Below the pieces are notes generated by a model. The model saw only the letters and a program-made list of their open reading frames with translations, was not told the origin of the DNA and did not search any database. The translations under genes were made by a program, and so were the position numbers. Of a DNA stretch of 5,266 nt, positions 1 through 5,255 are shown piece after piece (within the stretch, counting starts at the first letter, position 1; each line of letters starts with the position of its first letter). Origin of the DNA: Clostridia bacterium (GTDB lineage Bacteria > Bacillota_A > Clostridia > Oscillospirales > CAG-272). The stretch spans positions 1 through 5,266 of the forward strand of contig JAFXWT010000179.1 in the NCBI GenBank assembly GCA_017542695.1, written 5' to 3'.

Positions 1-33
1 AAAAACATCGCGGCGCGCCGCGATGTTTTTTTT
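1..33. terminator. Bidirectional intrinsic terminator (perfect palindrome)
   Basis: Positions 1-30 equal their own reverse complement: an A-rich/T-rich outer arm around a GC core (CATCGCGG/CCGCGATG) that contains GGCGCGCC. On the plus strand the stem is followed by eight T's (26-33). On the minus strand five T's are visible before the window ends. It lies just past the minus-strand stop at 45, so it would terminate that gene, and it could also end a plus-strand gene to the left of the window. Confidence 0.85.
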
Positions 34-44
34 GATATGATTTA

Positions 45-352
45 TTACGACCACGTTGTAAGTTCGTAAATGGTCCACAAGCAGACGACCATAGAGACGT
101 TGAGCGCGAGGAGAGCGCCGTTTGCGATGATGAATTTGACCTGCGGCTTATTGCTGCATACTAAAACAAGAAAAATCAGCGACGCAAGTATGGCGGCGGG
201 GCCGACCAAAAAAAGAAAACCGTAACCCGTCAGATGCCACGCCTGCCAAAGTCCGAAAACCCTGAGGCTGAAAAGCTGAAAACAGATAAAAACGAGCGCC
301 GCGAATGAAGTGACGCAAAAGTTGGCGATAGAAATTTTTTTGTTTTTTCCAT
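45..352 (-). pseudogene. Small three-helix membrane protein, frame broken near its start
   Basis: I do not recognise the family. Read from codon 350-348 to tandem TAA stops (47-45, 44-42), the minus strand gives 101 residues with three hydrophobic segments at about residues 8-27 (IANFCVTSFAALVF...), 43-65 (YGFLFLVGPAAILASL...) and 73-97 (FIIANGALLALNVSMVV...). Short polar links separate them, so a small integral membrane protein is likely. This frame has no ATG, GTG or TTG until about residue 48. The only well-placed start, ATG 352-350 with AGGAGG seven bases upstream, lies one base out of frame and reaches TGA at 232-230 after 40 codons. One extra A in the A6 or A7 run of codons 2-6, or a -1 slip on A-AAA-AAA (341-335), would join start and body into about 102 residues. 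Possible causes are homopolymer sequencing error, phase variation, slippage or true decay. Promoter, ribosome site, body and terminator are otherwise intact. Function unknown. Confidence 0.65.
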
Positions 353-359
353 AAATACA

Positions 360-365
360 CCTCCT
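360..365 (-). promoter_or_regulatory. Ribosome binding site of the small membrane protein gene
   Basis: AGGAGG on the minus strand, seven bases before ATG 352-350. It is a full-strength Shine-Dalgarno at ideal spacing. It fixes the start at 352 and so exposes the frame mismatch with the hydrophobic body downstream. Confidence 0.85.
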
Positions 366-374
366 ATTGCCGAC

Positions 375-403
375 ATTTTAACATTTTCAAGGGAGTTTGT
401 CAA
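375..403 (-). promoter_or_regulatory. Sigma-A promoter for the small membrane protein gene
   Basis: On the minus strand: TTGACA (403-398, perfect -35), a 17-base spacer, then TAAAAT (380-375) preceded by TGT, giving an extended -10. The start of transcription is expected near 368, which leaves a leader of only about 15 bases holding just the AGGAGG site. Confidence 0.85.
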
Positions 404-444
404 GGGGGGAGTTTATTTTTTCATCCCTCGTTCAGCGGAGAGGA

Positions 445-464
445 GCGGACGACGGGTGGTCGCC
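445..464. repeat. Dispersed repeat, copy A (pairs with 5096-5115)
   Basis: Twenty bases matching 5096-5115 at 18 of 20 positions in the same orientation, beginning GCGGACGAC and ending TGGTCGCC. Both copies lie in non-coding spacer and can form a short CGAC/GTCG hairpin. Bases around copy A differ from those around copy B, so this looks like the conserved core of a decayed element. Confidence 0.6.
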
Positions 465-610
465 CTACGGTCATTGTGAGGAGCGCGCGTAAAGCGTTTG
501 ATGCGGCGACGTTTTCTCTCGGTCGCTTCGCTTCATTCTCCTTCGGAAAAAGGCAAATATGTCATATCATTTGTCGCCCCTGCATATACATTCCGTGAAA
601 AAACATTTTC

Positions 611-615
611 GGAGG
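611..615 (+). promoter_or_regulatory. Ribosome binding site that sets the dacF start
   Basis: GGAGG followed by six bases (GGACAA) and ATG at 622. The upstream in-frame ATG at 559 has no such site, and using it would place 21 polar residues before the signal peptide. The start at 622 is therefore preferred. Confidence 0.85.
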
Positions 616-621
616 GGACAA

Positions 622-1827
622 ATGAAAAGGACAGCGGCAGTTTTTCTTGCTATAATAATGATGATTTTCGTTCCGACGGGGGCGTATGCTACGGGCGGCG
701 ACGTGGAAAACGCGGCGAGCGTTGCGGAGACGGAAATTCCCGCGTCGGCGGAGTTTTCCGCCGCGGGCATCGACGCTATCTCGGCGATACTGATCGAGCA
801 GAGCACGGGGCGCGTGCTGTTTGAATACAACGCGGACGCGCCGCTCCCGCCCGCGTCGGTGACTAAAACGATGACGATGCTTCTCGTGTTCGAGGCGCTC
901 GACGACGGCAGGATAAAGCTCGACGACAAGGTCAGCGTCAGCCCGAACGCCGCGTCGATGGGCGGTTCGCAGGTGTTTCTCGAGGCGGGCGAGCAGATGG
1001 ACGTCGACACATTGCTTAAATGTATGATCGTCGCGTCGGCAAACGACGCTGCGGTGGCGCTGGCGGAGCACATTGCGGGGAGCGAAGCGTCGTTCGTCGC
1101 GCGGATGAACGAGCGCGCAAGGGAGCTCGGCTGCACGAACTCGAATTTCGAGAACGTGACGGGGCTTGACGACACGGTGCAAAATCACGTGATGAGCGCG
1201 CGCGACATCGCCGTCATCAGCGCCGAGATCATGAAGCACAAGAAGGTGACGGACTACTCGACGGTGTGGATGGACACGATCCGCGACGGCGCGTTCGGGC
1301 TGACGAACACTAACCGCCTCATCCGCTTTTACGACGGCGCGACCGGGCTGAAAACGGGCTCGACGGCGAAGGCGAAGTTCTGCATTTCCGCGACGGCGGA
1401 GCGCGGCGGACTGTCGCTTGTCGCGGTCGTGATGGGCTCGTCGACGCGCGACAAGCGAAACGAACTCGCAAAGAATATGCTCGACTTCGGCTTTGCGAAC
1501 TATGCCGCAGTCGGAAAAGACGAGGCGGAGATGGGCAATATCGCCGTCAAGGGAGGCACGGCGGCGACGGTCGGAGCGAAAAGGGCGGCGTTTTCCGCAG
1601 TCGTCGATAAGTCCGACGCTGGAAAGATCGAGGAGACGGTCGAGATGCCCGAGTCACTGACCGCGCCGGTCAAAGCGGGGCAGGTGATCGGAAAAGTGAC
1701 GTACAAAATCGGTGACAACGTCGTCGGCACGGCGGACATTGCGGCGGTCGAGGATGTCGGAAAGATCGGCTTCTGGACAATGCTGCCGAAGATTTTGCGC
1801 TGGTTCATCATGTCGCCCGAAAGTTGA
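622..1827 (+). CDS. dacF: D-alanyl-D-alanine carboxypeptidase (PBP5/DacF-like, peptidase S11)
   Basis: A serine carboxypeptidase that removes the terminal D-Ala from peptidoglycan pentapeptides, so limiting cross-linking; it acts outside the membrane. The 401 residues begin with a signal peptide (MKR, hydrophobic core to residue 20, likely cleavage after AYA at 23). The three penicillin-binding motifs are present in order and at normal spacing: S79-V-T-K82 (nucleophile Ser79), S139-A-N141 and K244-T-G246. Residues about 290-375 fit the PBP5 C-terminal beta domain. The last 20 residues (FWTMLPKILRWFIM) are amphipathic, as in membrane-anchored family members. The start at 622 is set by GGAGG and directly precedes the signal peptide. 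The gene stands alone, closed by the hairpin at 1859. The S11 assignment is firm; dacF versus dacA/dacB paralogue is a guess from length and clostridial style. Confidence 0.93.
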   Translation: MKRTAAVFLAIIMMIFVPTGAYATGGDVENAASVAETEIPASAEFSAAGIDAISAILIEQSTGRVLFEYNADAPLPPASVTKTMTMLLVFEALDDGRIKLDDKVSVSPNAASMGGSQVFLEAGEQMDVDTLLKCMIVASANDAAVALAEHIAGSEASFVARMNERARELGCTNSNFENVTGLDDTVQNHVMSARDIAVISAEIMKHKKVTDYSTVWMDTIRDGAFGLTNTNRLIRFYDGATGLKTGSTAKAKFCISATAERGGLSLVAVVMGSSTRDKRNELAKNMLDFGFANYAAVGKDEAEMGNIAVKGGTAATVGAKRAAFSAVVDKSDAGKIEETVEMPESLTAPVKAGQVIGKVTYKIGDNVVGTADIAAVEDVGKIGFWTMLPKILRWFIMSPES

Positions 1828-1829
1828 TA

Positions 1830-1858
1830 TTTACATTTTCATATTTTGGTGATATAAT
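1830..1858 (+). promoter_or_regulatory. Sigma-A promoter for the mtaB-rlu unit
   Basis: TTTACA (1830-1835), 17 bases, TATAAT (1853-1858) preceded by TGA, so a consensus extended -10. It begins two bases after the dacF stop codon. Transcription should start at about 1864-1867, inside the first arm of the hairpin at 1859-1880. The mtaB start codon lies about 85 bases downstream. Confidence 0.88.
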
Positions 1859-1888
1859 GGTTGCGGGGAAACCCGCAACCGTTTTTTT
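1859..1888 (+). terminator. Intrinsic terminator of dacF, overlapping the mtaB start region
   Basis: A nine-pair stem GGTTGCGGG/CCCGCAACC with a GAAA loop, then G and seven T's (1882-1888). It terminates transcripts coming from dacF. Because the promoter at 1830-1858 would start RNA inside the left arm, transcripts for mtaB should lack that half of the stem and pass through. Confidence 0.88.
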
Positions 1889-1890
1889 GC

Positions 1891-1913
1891 GGCTCCGTTT
1901 ACATTCGGGAGCC
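1891..1913 (+). other. Small inverted repeat in the mtaB leader
   Basis: GGCTCC (1891-1896) and GGAGCC (1908-1913) can form a six-pair stem with an 11-base loop in the mtaB leader RNA. No T-run follows, so it is not a terminator. It may be structural or chance; I see no match to a known riboswitch. Confidence 0.35.
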
Positions 1914-1936
1914 ATTCGGACTGCATATATCACAAA

Positions 1937-1943
1937 AAAGGAG
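1937..1943 (+). promoter_or_regulatory. Ribosome binding site that sets the mtaB start
   Basis: AAAGGAG, six bases before ATG 1950. The frame is open back to 1824, but starting there would read through the promoter and terminator and add 42 residues with no family match, so 1950 is the start. Confidence 0.9.
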
Positions 1944-1949
1944 TACTCT

Positions 1950-3251
1950 ATGAGATCAACGTATCGCGCGGCGATATGCACTCTCGGATGCCGCGTCAAT
2001 CAATACGAATCGACAGCCGTCGCGGACGAGCTCGCGTCGCTCGGCTTTGAGATGCGCGATTTTGACGACGTTTGCGACGTTTATATAATCAACACCTGCG
2101 CCGTGACGGCGGAAAGCGAGCGCAAGTCTCGCCAGATGATACGCCGCGCGCACGCGCAAAATCCCTCGGCGCACGTCATCGTCATGGGGTGTTATTCGCA
2201 GCTCCACGCCGAAGCGGCGGCGAAGATCGAAGGCGTCAGCTACGTCTGCGGCAACCGCAACAAAATGTCCGCGGCCGACGCGGCGTTAAAGCTCGTAAGG
2301 GGCGAGAAGATCGTCGGCGACGTTCTCGACGTTTCGCACGCGCCGCTCGAACGGATGAGAATTTCGCGCTCCGACCGCACGCGCGCCTACGTCAAGATAG
2401 AGGACGGGTGCGACAACAACTGCGCCTACTGCATAATCAAAAAGGCGCGCGGCGCCGTCGTGTCGAGAAGTATATCGGACGTCTGCGCCGAGATCAAGGC
2501 GCTTGCCGGCGCGGGATACCGCGAGGTCGTCCTGACGGGGATCGAGGTCGCGTCATTCGGGCGCGACACGGGAGAAAAGCTGTCCGATCTTATCGGCGCC
2601 GTTGCGAAGGTCGACGGGATAGAGCGCATACGCCTCGCGTCGCTCGAACCGTCGGTGCTGACGAAAGAATTTGTTGACGCGCTCGCCGCCGAGCCGAAGT
2701 TCATGCCGAGCTTTCACCTGTCGCTTCAGAGCGGCTCGACGCGCGTGCTCGCGCTGATGAAGCGCAAATATAATATTGAAAAAGTTTTCGCGTCAGTCGA
2801 TTGCATAAAAGAAAAAATGCCGCGCTCTACGTTCACGGCGGATATCATCGTCGGATTCCCCCAAGAGAGCGACGATGACTTTCGCTTGACGTGTGAAGCG
2901 GCGGAGCGGATAGGATTTCTGCATATGCACATCTTCCCGTTCTCCGCGCGCGAGGGGACTGTCGCCGCGGAAATGGACGGGCAGATACCGGACGACGAAA
3001 AGCGCCGCCGCGCCGCGTGCCTGAAAAAACTCGGCGACGCTGTTTCTGCGAGGGTATACGAAGCCGCGCTCGACGGGCGGGCTAGGGAAGTTCTGTTTGA
3101 GACGCCGCACGGGGCGTATCAGGTCGGGCACACGCCCGAAATGCTTGAAATTTACGTAAGGTCGGGCGAGCCGCTTCAAAACGAGATACGGCGCGTCGTG
3201 CCGACGGAATACAAAAACGGAAAGCTATACGGAAAGCTTGCGGAGGAATGA
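1950..3251 (+). CDS. mtaB: MiaB-family tRNA methylthiotransferase, MtaB-type (ms2t6A37)
   Basis: A radical-SAM enzyme that adds a methylthio group to t6A at position 37 of tRNA, to give ms2t6A; it is cytoplasmic and uses two 4Fe-4S clusters. The 433 residues show the N-terminal UPF0004 domain (1-125) with cluster cysteines Cys14 (TLGCRVNQYES), Cys50 (NTCAVT) and Cys81 (MGCYSQ). The radical-SAM domain follows, with Cys154, Cys158 and Cys161 (EDGCDNNCAYC), then TGIEVASFG (196-204), SLQSGS (258-263) and DIIVGFP (298-304). A short TRAM-like RNA-binding domain occupies about 372-433. TLGCRVNQYES and the length point to MtaB rather than MiaB or RimO. One oddity: the segment after Cys161 reads IIKKARG, where I recall IIPYARG or IIPWARG in relatives. 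It is first gene of a unit with the pseudouridine synthase, whose start codon overlaps its stop. Confidence 0.92.
   Translation: MRSTYRAAICTLGCRVNQYESTAVADELASLGFEMRDFDDVCDVYIINTCAVTAESERKSRQMIRRAHAQNPSAHVIVMGCYSQLHAEAAAKIEGVSYVCGNRNKMSAADAALKLVRGEKIVGDVLDVSHAPLERMRISRSDRTRAYVKIEDGCDNNCAYCIIKKARGAVVSRSISDVCAEIKALAGAGYREVVLTGIEVASFGRDTGEKLSDLIGAVAKVDGIERIRLASLEPSVLTKEFVDALAAEPKFMPSFHLSLQSGSTRVLALMKRKYNIEKVFASVDCIKEKMPRSTFTADIIVGFPQESDDDFRLTCEAAERIGFLHMHIFPFSAREGTVAAEMDGQIPDDEKRRRAACLKKLGDAVSARVYEAALDGRAREVLFETPHGAYQVGHTPEMLEIYVRSGEPLQNEIRRVVPTEYKNGKLYGKLAEE
3242..3246 (+). promoter_or_regulatory. Ribosome binding site inside the end of mtaB that chooses the rlu start
   Basis: GGAGG lies within the last codons of mtaB. 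It is one base from ATG 3248 (too close) and four bases from ATG 3251 (workable, short). This favours 3251, giving a TGATG stop/start overlap and probable translational coupling. Confidence 0.7.
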
Positions 3252-4210
3252 TGAAAGAGGTCATGATCGGAAAAAACGACGCGGGACAGCGGCTCGACAA
3301 GTTTCTATCGAAAGCGTTTCCGCTCCTGCCGCCGTCGGAAATGTACAAGGGCATCCGACTGAAAAAGATAAAAGTCAACCGCAAGCGCGCCGAAATATCG
3401 CAGAAGCTCGCCGAGGGCGACGTCGTTCTGCTGTTTTTGCGCGAGGAATTCCTCGGCGGCGAGCGCGACAATCTGTTCAAGAGCATAAAGCCGACGTTCG
3501 GCGTCGTTTACGAGGACGAGAACATAATCATCTGCGACAAGCCCGCGGGGCTCCTTTCGCACAGCGACAAGGAGGGCGAGGGGAACACGCTCATCGAGCA
3601 GGTGAAGTCGTATCTATGGCAGAAGGGCGAGTACGATCCCGAGGCGGAAAATTCCTTTTCCCCCGCGCTGTGCAATCGCATCGACAGGAATACGGCAGGG
3701 CTCGTCACGGCGGCGAAAAACGCGGAAGCGCTCCGCGTAATGAACGACAAGATCAAGCGCCGAGCCATCAAAAAATACTATCTCTGCCTCGCGCACGGCA
3801 AATTCGACTCGCGCGAGGGAATGCTTACGGGATATCTTGTCAAGGACGGCGACACGAACACCGTCCGCGTATACGACCGCGCGCCGCGAAATAAGGACGC
3901 GAAAGAGATAATCACCAAATACCGCGTCATTTCTTTCGACGGGCGCGACAGCGTCATTGAGGTCGAACTCGTGACGGGGCGCACGCACCAGATACGCGCG
4001 CACTTCGCGTCGATCGGTCATCCGCTCGTCGGCGACGGCAAATACGCCGAGAACAAGGCGGATCGCGCGCGCGGCTTTTCGCATCAGGCGCTTTATTCGT
4101 ATAAGCTCGTGTTCCTCTCCGACGGGGAGAGCGTCCTTTCGTATCTCGACGGGCGGACGTTTTCGCTTCCGACGGAAGAGATAGGATTTCTCGGCGGCAA
4201 AAAAATTTGA
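3251..4210 (+). CDS. RluA/RluD-family 23S rRNA or tRNA pseudouridine synthase
   Basis: Converts particular uridines in rRNA or tRNA to pseudouridine. With the start at 3251 it has 319 residues (one more if ATG 3248 is used). Residues about 12-65 form an S4-like RNA-binding domain (QRLDKFLSKAFP onward). The catalytic PseudoU_synth_2 domain runs from about 85 to 285. Its motifs are DKPAG (96-100), the active-site stretch NRIDRNTAG with catalytic Asp145, KKYYLCL (174-180), GRTHQIRAHF (243-252) with Arg244, and GHPLVGDGKY (256-265). Escherichia coli enzymes have HRLDxxTSG at the active site; the NRIDRNT form is one I recall from clostridial homologues, so I read it as a subgroup mark, not a defect. 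The start overlaps the mtaB stop by one base, so the two are surely co-transcribed. The modified site cannot be told from sequence, so no symbol is given (RluC and RluD are possible). Confidence 0.92.
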   Translation: MKEVMIGKNDAGQRLDKFLSKAFPLLPPSEMYKGIRLKKIKVNRKRAEISQKLAEGDVVLLFLREEFLGGERDNLFKSIKPTFGVVYEDENIIICDKPAGLLSHSDKEGEGNTLIEQVKSYLWQKGEYDPEAENSFSPALCNRIDRNTAGLVTAAKNAEALRVMNDKIKRRAIKKYYLCLAHGKFDSREGMLTGYLVKDGDTNTVRVYDRAPRNKDAKEIITKYRVISFDGRDSVIEVELVTGRTHQIRAHFASIGHPLVGDGKYAENKADRARGFSHQALYSYKLVFLSDGESVLSYLDGRTFSLPTEEIGFLGGKKI

Positions 4211-4214
4211 CAAA

Positions 4215-4248
4215 ATATTGTATACCATCTTGAAAAGGTATAAAATAT
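4215..4248. promoter_or_regulatory. Operator-like inverted repeat over the upp promoter
   Basis: ATATTGTATACC (4215-4226), ten bases, then GGTATAAAATAT (4237-4248). The arms are complementary at 11 of 12 positions. The ten-base gap holds the -35 box TTGAAA, and the right arm ends four bases before the -10. Arm centres are 22 bases apart, about two helical turns, as expected for a dimeric or tetrameric repressor site. No T-run follows, so it does not look like a terminator for the upstream gene. The regulator is unknown. Confidence 0.5.
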
Positions 4249-4258
4249 GTGGTATTAT
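4230..4258 (+). promoter_or_regulatory. Sigma-A promoter for upp
   Basis: TTGAAA (4230-4235), 17 bases, TATTAT (4253-4258) preceded by TGG (extended -10). Transcription should begin near 4265, giving a leader of about 45 bases. A perfect TTGACA at 4207-4212 overlaps the rlu stop codon but has no -10 at usable distance. I see no PyrR-type attenuator in the leader. Confidence 0.8.
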
Positions 4259-4308
4259 ATACGGGAAAATAAAATGCTTTTGCCGCGCAATAGCCGAAGG
4301 AGAATAAA

Positions 4309-4938
4309 ATGGACAAACTTCACATTATCGACCACCCGCTTATCCCGCACAAGCTCACGCAGATGAGATGCGTCAGCACAGGATCGAAGGACTTCCGCGA
4401 GCTGCTTGAAGAGATCTCTCTTCTTATGGCGTACGAAGTCACGCGCGATCTGCCGACTGAGGATATCGAGGTCGAAACTCCTATCGCAAAGACGATAGGC
4501 AAAAAGATCGCGGGCAAAAAGCTCGACGTTGTGCCGATACTGCGCGCGGGTCTCGGAATGATGGACGGCATTCGCAAGCTCGTACCCGTTGCGAGAGTCG
4601 GATTTGTCGGTCTTTACCGCGACCACGTGACTCACGAGCCGGTCGAATACTACTGCAAGCTCCCCGAGGACATTGACAAGAGAGTCGTTATCGTCGTCGA
4701 CCCGATGCTTGCGACGGGCGGCTCGGCGCGCGACGCGATCACGATGCTCAAAAAGCGCGGCTGCAAGCATATCCGCCTGATGTGCCTTGTCGGAGTTCCC
4801 GAGGGCGTCGAGGTCGTCAATAAAGTTCACCCCGACGTTGACATTTATCTCGCGGCGCTTGACGAAAAGCTCAACGAGAACAAGTACATCGTCCCCGGCC
4901 TCGGCGACGCGGGCGACAGAATTTTCGGAACGAAATAA
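4309..4938 (+). CDS. upp: Uracil phosphoribosyltransferase
   Basis: Joins uracil to 5-phosphoribosyl-1-diphosphate (PRPP) to make UMP and diphosphate: the pyrimidine salvage step, in the cytoplasm. The 209 residues match the bacterial family in length and along the whole sequence. Visible motifs are [12 protein letters not shown] (9-20), PILRAGLGM (76-84), the PRPP-binding loop [12 protein letters not shown] (129-140, Asp131) and the uracil-binding C-terminus [17 protein letters not shown] (193-209). The start is fixed by AAGGAG six bases upstream (4297-4302). It has its own promoter with an operator-like dyad, and a strong terminator directly after, so it appears to be a single-gene unit separate from rlu 98 bases upstream. 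No residue expected in the family is missing. Loss of this enzyme is known to confer 5-fluorouracil resistance in many bacteria. Confidence 0.97.
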   Translation: MDKLHIIDHPLIPHKLTQMRCVSTGSKDFRELLEEISLLMAYEVTRDLPTEDIEVETPIAKTIGKKIAGKKLDVVPILRAGLGMMDGIRKLVPVARVGFVGLYRDHVTHEPVEYYCKLPEDIDKRVVIVVDPMLATGGSARDAITMLKKRGCKHIRLMCLVGVPEGVEVVNKVHPDVDIYLAALDEKLNENKYIVPGLGDAGDRIFGTK

Positions 4939-4951
4939 CGATACACACATG

Positions 4952-4976
4952 GGCGGCCGCTTGCGGCCGCCTTTTT
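4952..4976 (+). terminator. Intrinsic terminator of upp
   Basis: A stem GGCGGCCG/CGGCCGCC with a CTTG loop (4952-4971) followed directly by five T's (4972-4976), 13 bases after the upp stop. It is very GC-rich and stable. Confidence 0.9.
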
Positions 4977-5028
4977 CTCCCGCGTCAAGCGGGAGATGTC
5001 GCCTTTGGCGACAGAGGGCTACCGCCCT
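4977..5028. repeat. Three consecutive short hairpins
   Basis: CTCCCGC/GCGGGAG (4977-4983, 4989-4995; loop GTCAA), then TGTCGCC/GGCGACA (4997-5003, 5007-5013; loop TTT), then AGGGC/GCCCT (5015-5019, 5024-5028; loop TACC). One base separates each from the next, which suggests a structured unit and not chance. Confidence 0.7.
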
Positions 5029-5040
5029 TGCGCGCATTAA

Positions 5041-5095
5041 AAGCCCCTCATCCGTTTCGCTGTCGCTCAACACCTTCCCTCGAGGGGGAAGGCAA
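5041..5095. repeat. CCTCATCCG / CCTTCCC-GGGAAGG repeat module
   Basis: Begins with AAGCCCCTCATCCG and includes the dyad CCTTCCC (5073-5079) and GGGAAGG (5086-5092) around TCGAGG. It resembles a dispersed repeat I recall from clostridial gut genomes. Only one copy of this module is in the window. Confidence 0.55.
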
Positions 5096-5115
5096 GCGGA
5101 CGACCGATGGTCGCC
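5096..5115. repeat. Dispersed repeat, copy B (pairs with 445-464)
   Basis: The same 20-base core as 445-464, with two differences. CGACC/GGTCG (5101-5105, 5109-5113) forms a five-pair hairpin with a three-base loop. One of the two differences changes this stem: copy A has G where copy B has the second C of CGACC, which shortens the stem in copy A. Confidence 0.6.
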
Positions 5116-5139
5116 ACTGCAAGTAAAATATTTGTGGTG

Positions 5140-5153
5140 CGCTGACGTCAGCG
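5140..5153. repeat. Perfect 14-base palindrome
   Basis: CGCTGACGTCAGCG is identical to its reverse complement. It lies within the repeat mosaic. It could be the tip of a hairpin or a symmetric protein-binding site; there is no promoter next to it. Confidence 0.65.
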
Positions 5154-5170
5154 TACATTGCAGCGATGTG

Positions 5171-5201
5171 ATCCGCGCTGTCGGCAGCGCGTGCTCCGGA
5201 T
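5171..5201. repeat. Imperfect long hairpin
   Basis: Outer arms ATCCG (5171-5175) and CGGAT (5197-5201) enclose an inner stem GCGCTG/CAGCGC (5175-5180, 5185-5190) with a TCGG loop. The unpaired GTGCTC on the right makes a bulge. Confidence 0.55.
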
Positions 5202-5234
5202 TGAAGCCATCTCTCTTTGCGGGGTTCCGACGGT

Positions 5235-5255
5235 GAATTTTGCAAAGCAAAATTC
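5235..5255. repeat. Nine-pair hairpin GAATTTTGC/GCAAAATTC
   Basis: A perfect nine-pair stem with an AAA loop, near the window end. On either strand only a short or broken T-run follows (GGTTTTT lies before it on the minus strand), so it is not a clear terminator. Confidence 0.6.

Larger units (their letters stand above)
404..621. other. Spacer with repeat debris before dacF; no gene seen
   Basis: No coding frame here has a credible start and ribosome site. The left part (about 421-490) is GC-rich and looks like fragments of intergenic repeats. It contains a 20-base stretch shared with 5096-5115 and the stretch TCATTGTGAGGAGCG (471-485), which resembles a TCATTGCGAGGAGCG-type repeat I recall from other bacterial spacers. 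The right part (550-621) is AT-richer and should hold the dacF promoter, but only weak boxes are visible: ATGTCA 559-564 with CATATA 583-588 or TATACA 585-590, and TTCGGA 542-547 with TATCAT 565-570 at 17-base spacing. I cannot choose between them. Confidence 0.5.

Noticed and set aside
148..360. Minus-strand frame from GTG 360, 70 codons
   Set aside because: The GTG overlaps the AGGAGG site, and the product is basic with no clear helices. The overlapping frame ending at 45 gives three clean hydrophobic segments instead.
559..621. Upstream in-frame extension of dacF
   Set aside because: It has no ribosome site at 559 and would bury the signal peptide behind 21 residues. GGAGG before 622 is far better.
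562..1239. Long minus-strand open frame opposite dacF
   Set aside because: A shadow of GC-rich codons in dacF; the arginine/histidine-rich product has no ribosome site and no motif.
1824..1949. Upstream in-frame extension of mtaB
   Set aside because: It reads through the promoter and terminator hairpin, has no ribosome site, and adds residues outside the family fold. AAAGGAG sets the start at 1950.
2072..2677. Plus-strand 201-codon frame within mtaB
   Set aside because: An arginine-rich out-of-frame reading of mtaB; the mtaB frame carries all the expected motifs.
4207..4244. TTGACA 4207-4212 with TATAAA 4239-4244 as a second upp promoter
   Set aside because: The spacing is 26 bases, too long for sigma-A; the pair 4230/4253 has 17.
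4274..4308. Possible leader peptide before upp (ATG 4274)
   Set aside because: It has no ribosome site, and the frame does not close before upp but runs on into it.
4255..5250. 331-codon minus-strand frame opposite upp and the repeats
   Set aside because: It lies antisense to a certain upp gene and runs through its promoter, its terminator and the repeat mosaic; the product is low-complexity with no recognisable domain.
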